Numbered from the stretch's first letter, positions 19,361 through 30,627 are shown. The stretch: DNA of 64,000 bases from an uncultured Akkermansia sp. (GCA_947626545.1 CANQSS010000002.1:1-64000); one strand, 5' to 3'. Program-made: numbers and translations. Notes: a model not told the origin generated them from the sequence alone.

Positions 19361-20305
19361 TTAGTTTTCGCGTCGCAGTAAACAGCAGAATCCTCCGGCG
19401 CCTGCCCCGTGGTGCGGCAACAGGCGATACGCTGGGAAATCTGCCAGCCATGTTCGGTATGGCGTCAACGACGGGATTTCGCACGCTTTGAAGCCTCTAA
19501 CGCGTCGCGTAATATACGCCATCACTCGTTCATTTTCCTCCACATCATAGGTGCAAGTCGTGTAGAGTAAATGCCCGCCGGGAGCCACGCAACGCACTGC
19601 AGCAAGCAAGATGCCACGCTGCCGCTTAGCATTTCCCTGCACCATAGAGGCGCCAAGGCAGCCGGGATTCTTCATACCCTTGCACAGCAGGGATTGCCCG
19701 CTGCATGGGGCATCCACCAAAATGAGGTCAAAAAGCTCGCCGGATTTACCCCACTGATCCGGTCGTAAACCTGTAATTCGTGTGTTGGGCAGCCCGCAAA
19801 GTTCAGCATTTTGCCGCAAAATACCGCGACGGGCGGCATTCACCTCGTTCGCCGTGTGATCATGCAGTGCCACCTGAGCAGCAAGCAACATGCTCTTGCC
19901 GCCTGGCGCCGCGCACATATCCAGACTACGCTGCGGTTCCTGCGGTAAGGCAGAAAGGGCTGCTCCCTCCCAGCACGAAGAGAGATCCAACACGTAATAC
20001 AGTCCCGCCGCGTAATCTGCGTGCCGCGTCGGGATTTCCCCAGCGGCTGGTATCCGAACACGAGCCGGCAGCCAGGGGAATGCCGTTCCGACCTCGCAGG
20101 CAAAAGGTGGTTCATACCCTTGCAGCGCACGCGGGGAAAGCACCACGGCTTGCCGTCCTGCATTTCCGGCCCGCATAGCGCGCAACAGGGACTCCGCAGG
20201 TTCACCGTGCAACTGCAGTCTCTCGCATAGACGCTGCTCTGCCCTAGCAGGAGTAATTGGATCTTCAGCGTGCATGTGGTAAACGTCAGTTTTGCGACAA
20301 GTCAT
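19361..20305 (-). CDS. RsmB/NOP-family class I SAM-dependent RNA m5C methyltransferase
   Basis: DMCAAPGGKS, DAPCSGQS, YTTCTYDVEENE motifs. Confidence 0.88.
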   Translation of the reverse strand: MTCRKTDVYHMHAEDPITPARAEQRLCERLQLHGEPAESLLRAMRAGNAGRQAVVLSPRALQGYEPPFACEVGTAFPWLPARVRIPAAGEIPTRHADYAAGLYYVLDLSSCWEGAALSALPQEPQRSLDMCAAPGGKSMLLAAQVALHDHTANEVNAARRGILRQNAELCGLPNTRITGLRPDQWGKSGELFDLILVDAPCSGQSLLCKGMKNPGCLGASMVQGNAKRQRGILLAAVRCVAPGGHLLYTTCTYDVEENERVMAYITRRVRGFKACEIPSLTPYRTWLADFPAYRLLPHHGAGAGGFCCLLRREN

Positions 20306-21230
20306 CTAGCGCCAAACGCGCAGCGCCAATGATTCCGGCATCACTGCCCAGCTTCGCGGGCAATACCTGTAATTTGGCAAAGTGAGGCGGATAGATCTGC
20401 GTCCGCAGGTACCGCCGTAAGGGCGAAAAAAGCAGTTCTCCCGCCTTCGAAATGCCTCCACCAATAACGAAAGCTTGCGGGTTGAGGATATAATGACAGT
20501 TGAGCAGACAGGTGGCCAATTTACGCGCTGCATCATCCCACAACGTTTGTGCAACCTCGCAACCCGCCCTCGCCGCATTCTCCAAATGAACCGGTGTTTC
20601 CATCTCGGCTGATGTCCCTTCCGGTATCGTTGCATACAGCATCCTTGCTTCCCGCATCAGTTCATTGTTGCCGATGTAATCTTCCACAGCTCCACGATTG
20701 CCGTAATGGCCAATGCGTCCGCGGTAGTCGATAGATACCTGTCCGATCTCCCCGGCGGCGCCCAGATGCCCACGCAACAGCTGTCCATTTGCCACAACGC
20801 CGGCACCCACTCCCGTGCCGAGCGTCAGACAAACCACATCGCGCATCCCTTGCGCTGCTCCCAATCGCCACTCTGCATACGCCATACAGTTTGCATCATT
20901 CTCCACCGAGGCCGGTAAACCGCATATCTCTTCCAATATCTGCCGTATTGGCACATTGTACCACCCCGGCACATTTGTGAGCGAATCAACCGTTCCCCTC
21001 TCATGATCTACAAAGCCTGGCAACCCCATTCCCACCGCGCGCACTGCCGGGAAGTGCTCTCGCAGCAAGCGCAGTTTCTCGCCCAGCCGCTCCGTGAGCT
21101 CCTGCGGCGTATTGCATTCACGTGTATTCACAGGCTCACTTCTCTGCACAATCTCAGCCCCACACACCACCGCTGCTTTCAGCGAGGTTCCCCCCATATC
21201 CACCCCTATGCTCAGCTCTTCGTTCTCCAT
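20286..21230 (-). CDS. ROK-family sugar kinase / glucokinase
   Basis: GVDMGGTSLKAAVV, GLPGFVD, LGTGVGAGVV, ROK signature. Confidence 0.88.
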   Translation of the reverse strand: MENEELSIGVDMGGTSLKAAVVCGAEIVQRSEPVNTRECNTPQELTERLGEKLRLLREHFPAVRAVGMGLPGFVDHERGTVDSLTNVPGWYNVPIRQILEEICGLPASVENDANCMAYAEWRLGAAQGMRDVVCLTLGTGVGAGVVANGQLLRGHLGAAGEIGQVSIDYRGRIGHYGNRGAVEDYIGNNELMREARMLYATIPEGTSAEMETPVHLENAARAGCEVAQTLWDDAARKLATCLLNCHYILNPQAFVIGGGISKAGELLFSPLRRYLRTQIYPPHFAKLQVLPAKLGSDAGIIGAARLALDDLSQN

Positions 21231-21283
21231 CACATTCGCATTTTAGCACACCTCGGCGTCCATGAAAAGCGCAATACACCAAA

Positions 21284-21375
21284 GGCAAACGCATTAGAAA
21301 ATGCGTTTGCCATTTACGATGTATGATGTACGATGTACGATTTATTAATAATGTACGCGTTGCGCATGTTTTCAC
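21284..21375. repeat. Dispersed element type I (5' part only)
   Basis: Perfect GGCAAACGCATTAGAAAATGCGTTTGCC (21284-21311) plus (ATGTACG)n and TTTATTAATAATGTACGC. Confidence 0.85.
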
Positions 21376-21446
21376 AGATTCTCAATGTCCATGGAGATGG
21401 GAAGTTCGCGAGCGGCAAAAGCGTCCTCCTCCGGACATGCCGTGCT

Positions 21447-23309
21447 TCAAATTACTTCCCACGGTGTGTTGGCGAGGGAGCCATAAAGGGGATTGGCATA
21501 CAGCCGACGGGCGAGTGAGGCTGGAGAAGAAATCCCAGCCAGAAATCGACGACGCTGAGCATCGCGATCAAAGGTCGGCAATGCGGCATCCACGGGCAGT
21601 TCCTGCGCCGCAGGCACAGGCGGGAGTGCAGGAACCTCTCCACGGCAGGCTGAGCAATGGCCACAAGGGGCGCGCAAAGGTCGCCCGGTGAAATACGCCT
21701 CCAGCGCGCTGTTTAGACAAGTGGGGGCGGAAAGCATCTCTTCTAGCAGAGCGAGGCGCTCCAAATCGGCATCTCTGCGGGCAGCGTACAGTGCATTCAA
21801 CTCGTCAGCCACGGCATCGGAATCCACATCTCTCTCCCCGGGAACAATGCAGAGGGCTCGCTGACGAAAAGTAAGCTTCCACTCACCTGCACGCTCACAT
21901 TCGGTAAGCTGTTCCACGGCTTCGGCAAAGGAGCAATTCCATGCAGTCGCAGCATCTTCCACCTCACCATCTCGATGTCCGTCCAACCAGCGCAAGCGCG
22001 TGCTTTCCTGCACATCTCGGCCACGCAAAATATCGGTCAGAGCGTAGAGGGGACGTACTTTGTAATACTTGTATCCCTGCGATTCCACATGCACGGCCTT
22101 TCGTGCCACAAGCAGCTCAAGCACCCGCTGCGGCACATCTTCCGCTACATCGCACGTGACGCCCAGTTCCCAGAGCGAAACCACTCGGGGTGCTGTCGGC
22201 AACAACCAACGCACACAACGCAGGATCCCCTCCGCATCCGGCATCGCAGCATGGACGCGATTATGTGCACTCACACGGTCTGCGCCACTGAGCAACACCA
22301 GCGAGGTAGCGGGCAATCCATCGCGCCCGGCACGCCCGCTCTCCTGCAGGTACGCTTCCGGAGAGGCTGGCATGTTCACATGCACCACACTTCGCACGTC
22401 CGGCTTATCAATTCCCATGCCGAAAGCGATAGTTGCCACGAGAACGTCCGGTTTGTTGTCCAGAAAAGCATCTTGAAGCTTCTCGCGCAGCTCGGTGGGC
22501 AATCCGGCGTGATAACATGCTGCCGGTATACCCCATTGCTTTGTCATCGCCGCCGCCAATTCCTCCGCTTTCTTCCGCGTGCGGGTGTACACGATGCAGG
22601 GGCGATTGTACGGAACACTGAGGTATTGGCTCAACACCTCCTCCGGCGAATCAGAGCAGATAACACGCCGTAAAATATTGGCTCGATAGGGAGAAATTTC
22701 CACTACGCAGCTGTCGGAGATTCCAAAGGCACGGCACAGCTCCTCTCTCACGCGCGGTGTTGCAGTAGCGGTGAATGCCATCGTGCAGACGAAGTGCTTC
22801 TCCGCTGCCCAAATGGGCAATCGTAGATAATCTGGACGGAAACTATGCCCCCACTGCGAAATACAATGTGCCTCATCCACCACGAAAATCTGCAACGGCG
22901 CATGCGACAACGCCTCGTTGAGAACCGGACTTTCCAGAGATTCCGGCGCTACATACAAAAGCTGTAGATTTCCTGCAGCAAGCTCTGCTAAAAGAGTCTC
23001 CCGTTCCTCTGGCGCCAGCGTAGAATCATACCGCGCCGCACGCACTCCTATGCTGCACATGTATTCGACCTGTTCCCGCATGAGAGCCAACAACGGAGAC
23101 ACCACCACCGAGGTGCCCCCACGTAACAACGCAGCCGCTTGATAACACAGACTTTTGCCGTAACCCGTGGGCAGCAATCCCAACACCGACTTCCCCTCCA
23201 CTGCTCTCTGAATGAGTTCGTCCTGTCCCGGTCGCAACGACTCTTTGCCGAAGCGTCTCAACACCTCCACTTCATCATTTTTCTCCAGTTCAGCTCTCCC
23301 GCTTACCAT
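21447..23309 (-). CDS. recQ: ATP-dependent DNA helicase RecQ
   Basis: FGKESLRPGQDE, GLLPTGYGKSLCYQ, VDEAHCISQWGHSFRPDY, QESGRAGRDG. Confidence 0.92.
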   Translation of the reverse strand: MVSGRAELEKNDEVEVLRRFGKESLRPGQDELIQRAVEGKSVLGLLPTGYGKSLCYQAAALLRGGTSVVVSPLLALMREQVEYMCSIGVRAARYDSTLAPEERETLLAELAAGNLQLLYVAPESLESPVLNEALSHAPLQIFVVDEAHCISQWGHSFRPDYLRLPIWAAEKHFVCTMAFTATATPRVREELCRAFGISDSCVVEISPYRANILRRVICSDSPEEVLSQYLSVPYNRPCIVYTRTRKKAEELAAAMTKQWGIPAACYHAGLPTELREKLQDAFLDNKPDVLVATIAFGMGIDKPDVRSVVHVNMPASPEAYLQESGRAGRDGLPATSLVLLSGADRVSAHNRVHAAMPDAEGILRCVRWLLPTAPRVVSLWELGVTCDVAEDVPQRVLELLVARKAVHVESQGYKYYKVRPLYALTDILRGRDVQESTRLRWLDGHRDGEVEDAATAWNCSFAEAVEQLTECERAGEWKLTFRQRALCIVPGERDVDSDAVADELNALYAARRDADLERLALLEEMLSAPTCLNSALEAYFTGRPLRAPCGHCSACRGEVPALPPVPAAQELPVDAALPTFDRDAQRRRFLAGISSPASLARRLYANPLYGSLANTPWEVI

Positions 23310-23352
23310 TCACTCGTATCATACACGCCGATCCCCACCACGTCAAGCCCAA

Positions 23353-23589
23353 GGCAAACGCATTAGGCAATGCGTTTGCCTATGTACGATGTATGATGTA
23401 CGATGTACTATTTTATTAATAATGTACTCATTGAGCAGATTTTTTCGGATCATTAATGTGTACTGAGATCCCTTCAGAGCCATCATCATAATGACCGCTG
23501 CCTGTCACGATTTTTGATACGTATAGACATTGATATCAGCCAATAAGAGTATTTTCTCTGCTGATTGACTTGTCTCAATTGCGTTTGCC
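23353..23589. repeat. Dispersed element type I, full length (237 bp) with terminal inverted repeats
   Basis: Left GGCAAACGCATTAGGCAATGCGTTTGCC; right CTCAATTGCGTTTGCC; body shared with 15706-15938. Confidence 0.88.
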
Positions 23590-23819
23590 CCGCAAACGCA
23601 CCGCAGCATACGCACTTGAGTAATGCCAAAAAGCGCAAAAAACAATGAATCATAAGTTAACTCACTGCCACCCTGCCCCGAAAGCAAAATGCTCACGCAT
23701 CTTGTCCGAACGACCTACAACCGTCAGCAGTTTCGTGAATAGAAAACGCGTTCTTTCATACGATCACCCCGGAGCGGCACTCCAACAGTACCACTATCGA
23801 GATGCCGCAGGAGAGGAGA

Positions 23820-24899
23820 TTATTTGTGGAGTTTCACATTACCACGGGACGGGGTCTGGTGAACGACTTGTCTGAATCGTTTACGGCTTGCCGCAGCCGA
23901 CATGCTGTGCGAGATAGAACGTAGCACGGCAATCACGAGTAGCAATGCCACAATCCCCAGTACGATGTAGTGCCACCATGCGGGATCCTCGATACCCACC
24001 TTTTTGAGCCAATCAGGGGGAGTCATCAGGAAAGTCGCAGTCTCGGCAGCACGCTGGCCTTTGTCGAGTTTGATACGTAACTTCTCACCCCCTCGTCCAG
24101 CAGATCCTGCAGACGATGACCCGGAGGCCTTGCCCATGGCAGTGGATTCTACTTGGGGACGAGCAGGCGCTTGCTCTCGCGCAGAAGGACGGCGGACGGT
24201 CACGGTAAATGTATGCTTGGACGGCGTGACAGCGGCAGACTCGGTAGAAGGAACAGAAGCTTGGTCGCCGGACTTGAGAGGGATAGCGCGGCGACGATCT
24301 TCATCCTTGTACAAAGCGGCCAAATGCTCGGGGGTCCAGTTTTCCCCCATAGCCGTATATTCGGTATCCTTGGAAACTGTCTTTAGAGTCCAACGATTGG
24401 TAGTAGGCATGCGTGAAAAGAGCGATACTCGAATAATACGCTTGCGACTCTCATCCGTTTCCACAAAAAGCATAGACTTGTCTTTCAGTTTTTTCCGCAG
24501 AGCATTTTTCAGTCCAAAGGTGTCTTGCACCATCTGGCGCGCTTGTTCATCTTTCGGCGGGTTCCATTTCGCCTCTTTGTCAAATTTTCCGGCGGCGATA
24601 GTGTGGGCATCAGCTATGCCCTTTTTACGGGGCACAGGCTTGTCGTAAATCACCGCTATGAGCACAGCCTCCTGCGTTTCCGAGTTGAAATCCGCAAATA
24701 TCGTCATGCCGTTCTGTTTCCACGTGCGGCGAATACTGCCGTCATCCAACACTGAAGACTCGTAATCTTTGCTCAGTGTGGTATCGGCTTCGTCGCGAGT
24801 CATAGGTATGTGAAGCTGGCTGAGCTCGACGGCCCACGAAGACGCAAGATTCGTGACAATGACACCGAAAAGCAGAAAGAGAAAACGTAGATACGACAT
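23820..24899 (-). CDS. Hypothetical secreted / single-TM protein
   Basis: Signal peptide at N-term, TM segment near C-term (WWHYIVLGIVALLLVIAVL). Confidence 0.6.
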   Translation of the reverse strand: MSYLRFLFLLFGVIVTNLASSWAVELSQLHIPMTRDEADTTLSKDYESSVLDDGSIRRTWKQNGMTIFADFNSETQEAVLIAVIYDKPVPRKKGIADAHTIAAGKFDKEAKWNPPKDEQARQMVQDTFGLKNALRKKLKDKSMLFVETDESRKRIIRVSLFSRMPTTNRWTLKTVSKDTEYTAMGENWTPEHLAALYKDEDRRRAIPLKSGDQASVPSTESAAVTPSKHTFTVTVRRPSAREQAPARPQVESTAMGKASGSSSAGSAGRGGEKLRIKLDKGQRAAETATFLMTPPDWLKKVGIEDPAWWHYIVLGIVALLLVIAVLRSISHSMSAAASRKRFRQVVHQTPSRGNVKLHK

Positions 24900-25004
24900 G
24901 GTACGTATGAGTTCTTGTTATTCGTGGTGCAGAAGGAAAGACCCCCTTTTATATCACCCGAGTTCTCTTGTCAAGCTTTTTGTTATGACAATCGTAAATA
25001 AAAT

Positions 25005-25691
25005 TTACTGTCTCCATGAGCCTGTGCCGACAGGAAGACGCCCCTCACCGACAGGTTGGTAACGCGTGGAAGCTGTATTGCCAAGAAGGGGAATACCGAG
25101 AGCGGCATGCCAATACTTACTCATGCTCAGTCCCGTGTAGCAGCCATAACTCACGCACTCGGCACCGGGAGCAAAGGCTGTGCGCGAGATGCGGAGGGCG
25201 ATATCTTTTTCGTGGATCCACTGCTTAGAGGAACCGATGATGCTGTTGCTGTAGTCCAGCATAAAGGCGTGAGCATTGGAGTGACCAAAATAGATGAAAG
25301 AAGAAATGAGTCCTCTGTTACGCCCCGCGCGATTAATGGCACGGCAGGCTTCATTTGAAGAATCCACCAGCACGAGATGAGCAGCATATTTGCGAGCTGT
25401 TTCGCGGATACGGCTCACATAATCCACGCCCTCCTCTCGACTACGCGAAACGTAGGCGGGGCGGTACACGATCCAGACAAACTCTTGTTTTGGGTTTTGA
25501 GCACGCTGCATCTGCATACGTATCGTAGAAGCGCGCACAAAGTTGGCCCACCAATTATCGTGTTTGGCCGGACCTCGCAAGTATTCCCACGATTTCAGCG
25601 CAACCCCTCCGGTCAAAATCACCTCTACCCCGCTGGCGGAAGAAAAACCACAGCACAAGATCAGGAAGCAAAGTTTGAGCCACCGCGCCAT
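25005..25691 (-). CDS. Secreted hypothetical protein, possible clan-CD (caspase-like) hydrolase
   Basis: Signal peptide; FIYFGHSNAHAF ... AECVSYGCYTGLSMS resembles the His/Cys block spacing of clan CD peptidases. Promoter TTGACA-17-TAGCCT-6-ATG. Confidence 0.5.
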   Translation of the reverse strand: MARWLKLCFLILCCGFSSASGVEVILTGGVALKSWEYLRGPAKHDNWWANFVRASTIRMQMQRAQNPKQEFVWIVYRPAYVSRSREEGVDYVSRIRETARKYAAHLVLVDSSNEACRAINRAGRNRGLISSFIYFGHSNAHAFMLDYSNSIIGSSKQWIHEKDIALRISRTAFAPGAECVSYGCYTGLSMSKYWHAALGIPLLGNTASTRYQPVGEGRLPVGTGSWRQ

Positions 25692-25747
25692 GCGCAGAGG
25701 CTACTCTCAGCAGAAGCAGATGTCAAGCTGCGAAATCGTCAGCGCAG

Positions 25748-25835
25748 GGCAAACGCATTAGAAAATGCAGTTGCCAATTTACAACGTGCGATTTATTGAT
25801 AACGTGCGCATTGAGCAGATTTTCGCTCTTCGTAT
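25748..25835. repeat. Dispersed element type I (5' part)
   Basis: GGCAAACGCATTAGAAAATGCAGTTGCC ... gatttattgataacgtgcgcattgagcagatttt. Confidence 0.8.
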
Positions 25836-25930
25836 ATTTTTGTGGAATGACTCCACGAAGCAATTCCACAATGTCGGCAACATTCCAAAATTTGCGTTGA
25901 CCCTAACCCTACATGTCATGCCTGACGTAC

Positions 25931-25971
25931 TAAAAAGAGGCTTGCCGTGTTACCGACAAGCCTCGATTTTT
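25931..25971 (-). terminator. Hairpin terminator downstream of tRNA-Ala
   Basis: Minus strand GAGGCTTG-tcggtaacacgg-CAAGCCTC-TTTTT. Confidence 0.8.
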
Positions 25972-25975
25972 AACC

Positions 25976-26048
25976 TGGAGCATAGCGGGTTCGAACCGCT
26001 GACCTCCTCAATGCCATTGAGGCGCTCTACCAACTGAGCTAATACCCC
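25976..26048 (-). tRNA. tRNA-Ala (anticodon GGC)
   Basis: GGGGTAT acceptor / ATGCTCC, CCTCA-ATGGCAT-TGAGG anticodon arm, AGCGG-TTCGAAC-CCGCT T arm. Confidence 0.92.
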
Positions 26049-26376
26049 TCCTTGGTTGAACGGGGAAGATTATAGTGGCAAGAAGCCTCCTTGGCAAGCA
26101 AAAAATGTGAAAAAATTTGGATCCGTACCACCCGCATTGCCTCGCAAATAAAGTTATCGAACAGGCTCTAAAACAAGGATAGAGTTTTTCTGGAAACACG
26201 ATACCTCGAATTTAGAGCACAGTTTTGCCCAAATTTCGTGATTTTGATCATATGGGTTTGCCATAATGCTTGAAGTGGGAAACAAGTTTCGGTCGGTTCT
26301 CCATGAAAAGACGAGATGGTTATAGGCCATCTCGCGTAGATGTTTCACAACAAAAGCATGGAGAAAACTAGGCAAG

Positions 26377-26880
26377 GTGCGACCGTATTTCTCTGCACAG
26401 TTACTCGGAAAATTGGGGGATATGAGCTTGACAACAGAGAGCTCTCCAACTATGATTCCCAGCATGAGATGGTGCGACCGAAGCATGCTCCTGAACTTGA
26501 TCGTACCTGCAATGGGGGTGTGCATGGTGTGCGATGCACAGGCGGGAGGAGAACAGTTGATCTGTGAACAGTTGGAAAAGGGTTTGCGTGAGCAGCTGCA
26601 GGTGTTGCGGAGTATGACGGATGGCACGACGGTGCAAACGAGTTTACCCGCACTGGATCACGTACTCAATAAACTTCGTACCCTCAAGGCGAAAACGAAT
26701 GATGCAGAACTGTGGCGCTACATTGATAACACGCCCGGGGTGAAGCAACCGCTCATCACGATTTTGGAAGATACGATGGTGCAACTGCAACGAATTGAGC
26801 AGGCAAATTTTTTTGAAAATAATGAGCTGCGACGTCGGTTGACGCCGATGGTAAGATCAGCTCCGACGCCTCGCGTATGA
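26377..26880 (+). CDS. Hypothetical protein (start uncertain)
   Basis: Helical ORF, MLLNLIVPAMGVCMVCDAQAGGEQLICEQLEKGLREQLQVL... Confidence 0.45.
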   Translation: MRPYFSAQLLGKLGDMSLTTESSPTMIPSMRWCDRSMLLNLIVPAMGVCMVCDAQAGGEQLICEQLEKGLREQLQVLRSMTDGTTVQTSLPALDHVLNKLRTLKAKTNDAELWRYIDNTPGVKQPLITILEDTMVQLQRIEQANFFENNELRRRLTPMVRSAPTPRV

Positions 26881-27147
26881 ACCGACTGCTTCTTTCTGCC
26901 GGAGAAGCTCTTGGAGATGTGCCAGTTCGGCGTCCATGTATTCCGGCAGATCATGACGGTGGCGAGCCATCTCAGCAAACACCTCATCACGGTAATCTAT
27001 AGCGTGTCGATACGACTCCTCTTCTGAACCGTACTGTAAATCTGAGAAGTAACGCGTGATGATGCGTCCACAGCGCTGGATGCTGACCCTCCAACCTTGG
27101 AAATCGGTATTCTCGTATGTATAGCGGGTGATATTTCTGTTTCTCAT
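26857..27147 (-). CDS. Small protein resembling bacterial AP2/ERF-like DNA-binding domain proteins
   Basis: MRNRNITRYTYENTDFQGWRVSIQRCGRIITRYFSDLQYGSEEESYRHAIDYRDEVFAEMARH: GWRV.I.R.GK...F.D...G..EA...A..YRDE pattern. Confidence 0.45.
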   Translation of the reverse strand: MRNRNITRYTYENTDFQGWRVSIQRCGRIITRYFSDLQYGSEEESYRHAIDYRDEVFAEMARHRHDLPEYMDAELAHLQELLRQKEAVGSYARRRS

Positions 27148-27198
27148 AATCGATCGCGTAGTGTCTGAAGAGCTCAGACCACACACGTTTCCGAATAG

Positions 27199-27470
27199 TT
27201 GAATAACTTACAGATTTCTTGCCCGTGGATCACACTCCGTGCCGCACGTACAAAGTCACTTATATATCTTGTTTCCTACAACAGAGGATCGTTGCAAAAT
27301 TCAGTAGGAGTCGAACTCATGCTCTACAGCGGAGCACGACCGACCGAAATGGCACGCATCCGTCGAGAAGACATACGCGCTACGTCTCGCCCATCGTAGA
27401 GGACAAGGCGCGTGCGTACCGGTCCCGCGCTGTCTCGTCTGACGCAACCGTCACTGCGGCATGAGAGTTA
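27199..27470 (+). pseudogene. Degenerate tyrosine recombinase remnant
   Basis: VELMLYSGARPTEMARIRREDIR (cf. IMLYAGVRPNEVERLCWGDVR in the 7131-8139 recombinase), frame-shifted continuation YVSPIVEDK, then QPSLRHE (cf. QPDVLRHT). Confidence 0.65.
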
Positions 27471-30047
27471 TTTGAACGTGATGACCCCATCCTCGGCGTT
27501 AATGTGAATGGTGGAGCCGTCCGGGAACTTCCCCTCCAAGATGGCAATGCTGAGCGGGTCGAGGATATCGCGCTGAATGGCGCGCTTGAGTGGACGAGCG
27601 CCGTACACGGGATCATACCCATGCTCTGCCACCAGATTGGCGGCAGCATCAGTGAGCTCCAATCTGAGCCCGCGGGCAGCCAACCGTCTGCGCACGCGCT
27701 CAAGCTGGATATCGACAATACGCTTGAGGTCATCTACACTGAGTCGGTCAAAAATGATGATGTCATCCACGCGATTGAGAAATTCCGGACGAAAATGGCC
27801 ACGCAGGGCATCTAACGCTTTTTCATTACGAGTGGCTACTTCTTTCTCATCGAGGATGAAACGCGAGCCGATATTGCTTGTCATGATGAGCACGGTATTG
27901 GTGAAATCCACCGTACGACCTTGTCCATCGGTGATGCGCCCATCGTCAAGTACCTGCAACAGCACATTGAAGACATCTGGATGAGCCTTTTCGATTTCAT
28001 CGAATAATACCACACTGTAGGGGCGACGGCGCACGGCTTCCGTGAGTTGTCCGCCCTCGTCGTACCCCACGTATCCCGGAGGTGCACCGATGAGACGCGA
28101 AACGCTGTGCTTTTCCATATACTCAGACATATCTATGCGCACCATAGCGGCCTCGTCATCGAACAGAAACTCAGCAAGGGCTTTTGCCAATTCTGTTTTG
28201 CCCACGCCTGTGGGACCCAGAAAGATGAAGGAACCGAGAGGACGATGTTCATCCTGCAACCCTGCGCGGGAACGGCGCACAGCATCCGCCACTGCCTTGA
28301 CCGCATCCTTTTGCCCAATGAGGCGCTGCCCCAGGCGCTCCTCCATGTGTACGAGCTTTTCGCGTTCGCCTTCCGCAAGTTTGGTAGCGGGGATGCCCGT
28401 CCACGAAGAAACCACCTTGGCAATGTCTGCTTCGGTCACCTCTTCCTTTAGCAAGCCTTCACCGCTGCTCTGGAGATCAGCCAAGGCTTTGCGAGCCTCA
28501 TTCAGAGCGTGCTCAGCGGTCGGGAGCTCGCCGTACTTGATTTCAGAGGCTCGGGAGAGCTCTCCCTTGCGTTCGGCCTGCTCAGCTTGGGTACGTAGAG
28601 AGTCAATTTTCTGCTGAGTTTCACGAGCACGTTGAACAACCTGCTGTTCACTCTTCCAACGCGCAAGCAAGGCAGATGTTTTTTCTTTATTATCGGCCAA
28701 TTCCTTGGTGATTTTTTCCAAACGTTCGCGAGAGGCTTCGTCTTTCTCTTTTTCTAACGCCTGTCGCTCCATCTCCAGCTGCATGCCGGTGCGGTTCAAT
28801 TCATCGATTTCAGAGGGCATGCTATCCAACTCGATTTTGAGGCGAGCGGCAGCTTCATCCACCAAATCTACGGCCTTGTCCGGCAGGAAACGGTCGGTGA
28901 TATAGCGATTACTCAGTGTAGCAGCGGCCACGAGAGCGCTGTCGGTAATATGCACACCGTGGTGGACCTCATAGCGCTCTTTAAGCCCACGCAGAATAGC
29001 GATGGTATCTTCCACGCTCGGTTCAGCGACAAAGACGGGTTGAAAGCGGCGCTCCAGTGCGGCATCCTTCTCGATGTACTTGCGGTATTCATCCAACGTG
29101 GTGGCGCCGATGGTACGCAGTTCGCCACGAGCAAGAGCCGGCTTCAGCAAGTTAGCAGCATCCATGGAGCTATCGCCTCCCGCTCCCGCGCCCACCAGTG
29201 TATGCAGTTCATCAATGAAGAGGATGATCTGTCCATCGGAGGCGCTCACCTCTTTGATAAAAGCTTTCAGACGTTCCTCAAACTCACCACGATATTTGGC
29301 ACCGGCGAGCATGGAGCCGATATTGAGGGAAACGAGTCGCTTATCCTTCATGCCCTCGGGCACATCTCCATTCACAATGCGGCGGGCAAGCCCCTCTGCA
29401 ATGGCCGTCTTACCCACGCCGGGCTCTCCGATGAGCACAGGGTTGTTTTTTGTACGCCGTGAGAGGATTTGGAGCACGCGGCGAATTTCCGCATCGCGAC
29501 CAATGACGGGATCTATCTTCCCTTGTCGAGCGCGGGCAGTCAAATCAGTGCCGTACTTTTCCAATGTCTGATACTTTTCTTCTGGATCTTGGTCGGTGAT
29601 ACGCTGGTTGCCGCGTACCTCCTTGAGTGCCTGCAGGTACTTCTCTCGTGTCAAACCGCATTCTGTCAGCAATTTACTCAGCTGATCGTCCGCTTCGTAG
29701 ACGCCGAGTAAAAGGTGCTCTGCACTCAGATAGTCATCCTTCATCCTCTTACGTTGATCCTCGGCTGCGTTGAGCACGCGATCCAGCGCGGCGCCAATAC
29801 CCGGACTGCCTGCCACAGCGCCCTGCTGCCGCGGTTGGCGAGCCAGCAAATCTGTCAGCGAACGTTCCAGCTTAGATGCATCAGCCCCCGTTTTTTGCAA
29901 CACTGCACCGAGCACACTGCCTTCCTGGTGAAGCATGGCGAGTAAAACTTGCGCCGGCAAAATCTCTGCCCTGCCAGCCGCCTGCGATGCGCGCTGCGCT
30001 GCCTGCAAGCTTTCCATCATTTTTGTGGTCAGGTTATTGTTCATCAT
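27468..30047 (-). CDS. clpB: ATP-dependent chaperone ClpB
   Basis: Clp-N, two Walker A motifs ([18 protein letters not shown]), middle domain; start likely [15 protein letters not shown]. Confidence 0.94.
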   Translation of the reverse strand: MMNNNLTTKMMESLQAAQRASQAAGRAEILPAQVLLAMLHQEGSVLGAVLQKTGADASKLERSLTDLLARQPRQQGAVAGSPGIGAALDRVLNAAEDQRKRMKDDYLSAEHLLLGVYEADDQLSKLLTECGLTREKYLQALKEVRGNQRITDQDPEEKYQTLEKYGTDLTARARQGKIDPVIGRDAEIRRVLQILSRRTKNNPVLIGEPGVGKTAIAEGLARRIVNGDVPEGMKDKRLVSLNIGSMLAGAKYRGEFEERLKAFIKEVSASDGQIILFIDELHTLVGAGAGGDSSMDAANLLKPALARGELRTIGATTLDEYRKYIEKDAALERRFQPVFVAEPSVEDTIAILRGLKERYEVHHGVHITDSALVAAATLSNRYITDRFLPDKAVDLVDEAAARLKIELDSMPSEIDELNRTGMQLEMERQALEKEKDEASRERLEKITKELADNKEKTSALLARWKSEQQVVQRARETQQKIDSLRTQAEQAERKGELSRASEIKYGELPTAEHALNEARKALADLQSSGEGLLKEEVTEADIAKVVSSWTGIPATKLAEGEREKLVHMEERLGQRLIGQKDAVKAVADAVRRSRAGLQDEHRPLGSFIFLGPTGVGKTELAKALAEFLFDDEAAMVRIDMSEYMEKHSVSRLIGAPPGYVGYDEGGQLTEAVRRRPYSVVLFDEIEKAHPDVFNVLLQVLDDGRITDGQGRTVDFTNTVLIMTSNIGSRFILDEKEVATRNEKALDALRGHFRPEFLNRVDDIIIFDRLSVDDLKRIVDIQLERVRRRLAARGLRLELTDAAANLVAEHGYDPVYGARPLKRAIQRDILDPLSIAILEGKFPDGSTIHINAEDGVITFK

Positions 30048-30198
30048 GCCTGTTTGATAACACAAACCCGTGCGCGTGTTCAAAAATAAGGCGATTTTTT
30101 TAATACAAAGTCCCGGAATGATGAAGACTATTGCGTAAGAAACGGAACCGACAGGGAAAAATGCTCGAATTGGTCAATACTTCATGACATCGTTAATG

Positions 30199-30545
30199 AG
30201 TCGCGTTCTTCCTTGGGACGGATGCACACGTGTCCCAATAAAATTTTCTCCGGACTCATTCAACCCATTCCTCATGCGTTTCCAACAGCCAAAGGAAGTA
30301 AGCCTGACAGGATGTCAAACCATTGACGATTCGGCATAGCAGTGAACCCGGCACAGCGTTACACCAGACGCTTTCTTCCTATCAACGCATCATCACTTCA
30401 AAAATTCCGCTACGCCCCTGCTTCGCCAAATTCGCGCGCAAGCGCGGGAATTTCCAAATCGTAAATCGTAAATAACCAATGGTTTATGTTGCATGATATG
30501 CCATTACTACCATTGGGGGTGCTTTTTCTTGGGACGGATGTATTT
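30199..30545. repeat. Dispersed element type III, with the right end of another copy abutting its left end
   Basis: TTCTTCCTTGGGACGGATG|CACACGTGTCCCAATAAAATTTTCTCC ... AAATCGTAAATCGTAAATAA ... GGGGGTGCTTTTTCTTGGGACGGATGTAT. Confidence 0.8.
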
Positions 30546-30627
30546 GCTGCGTGCTGATTGTTGATTTCGCTTGACACAGAGCTCGTCTTTTGCTAGGAGG
30601 TAGAGGGAGAATGGTGAGCAAATAATT

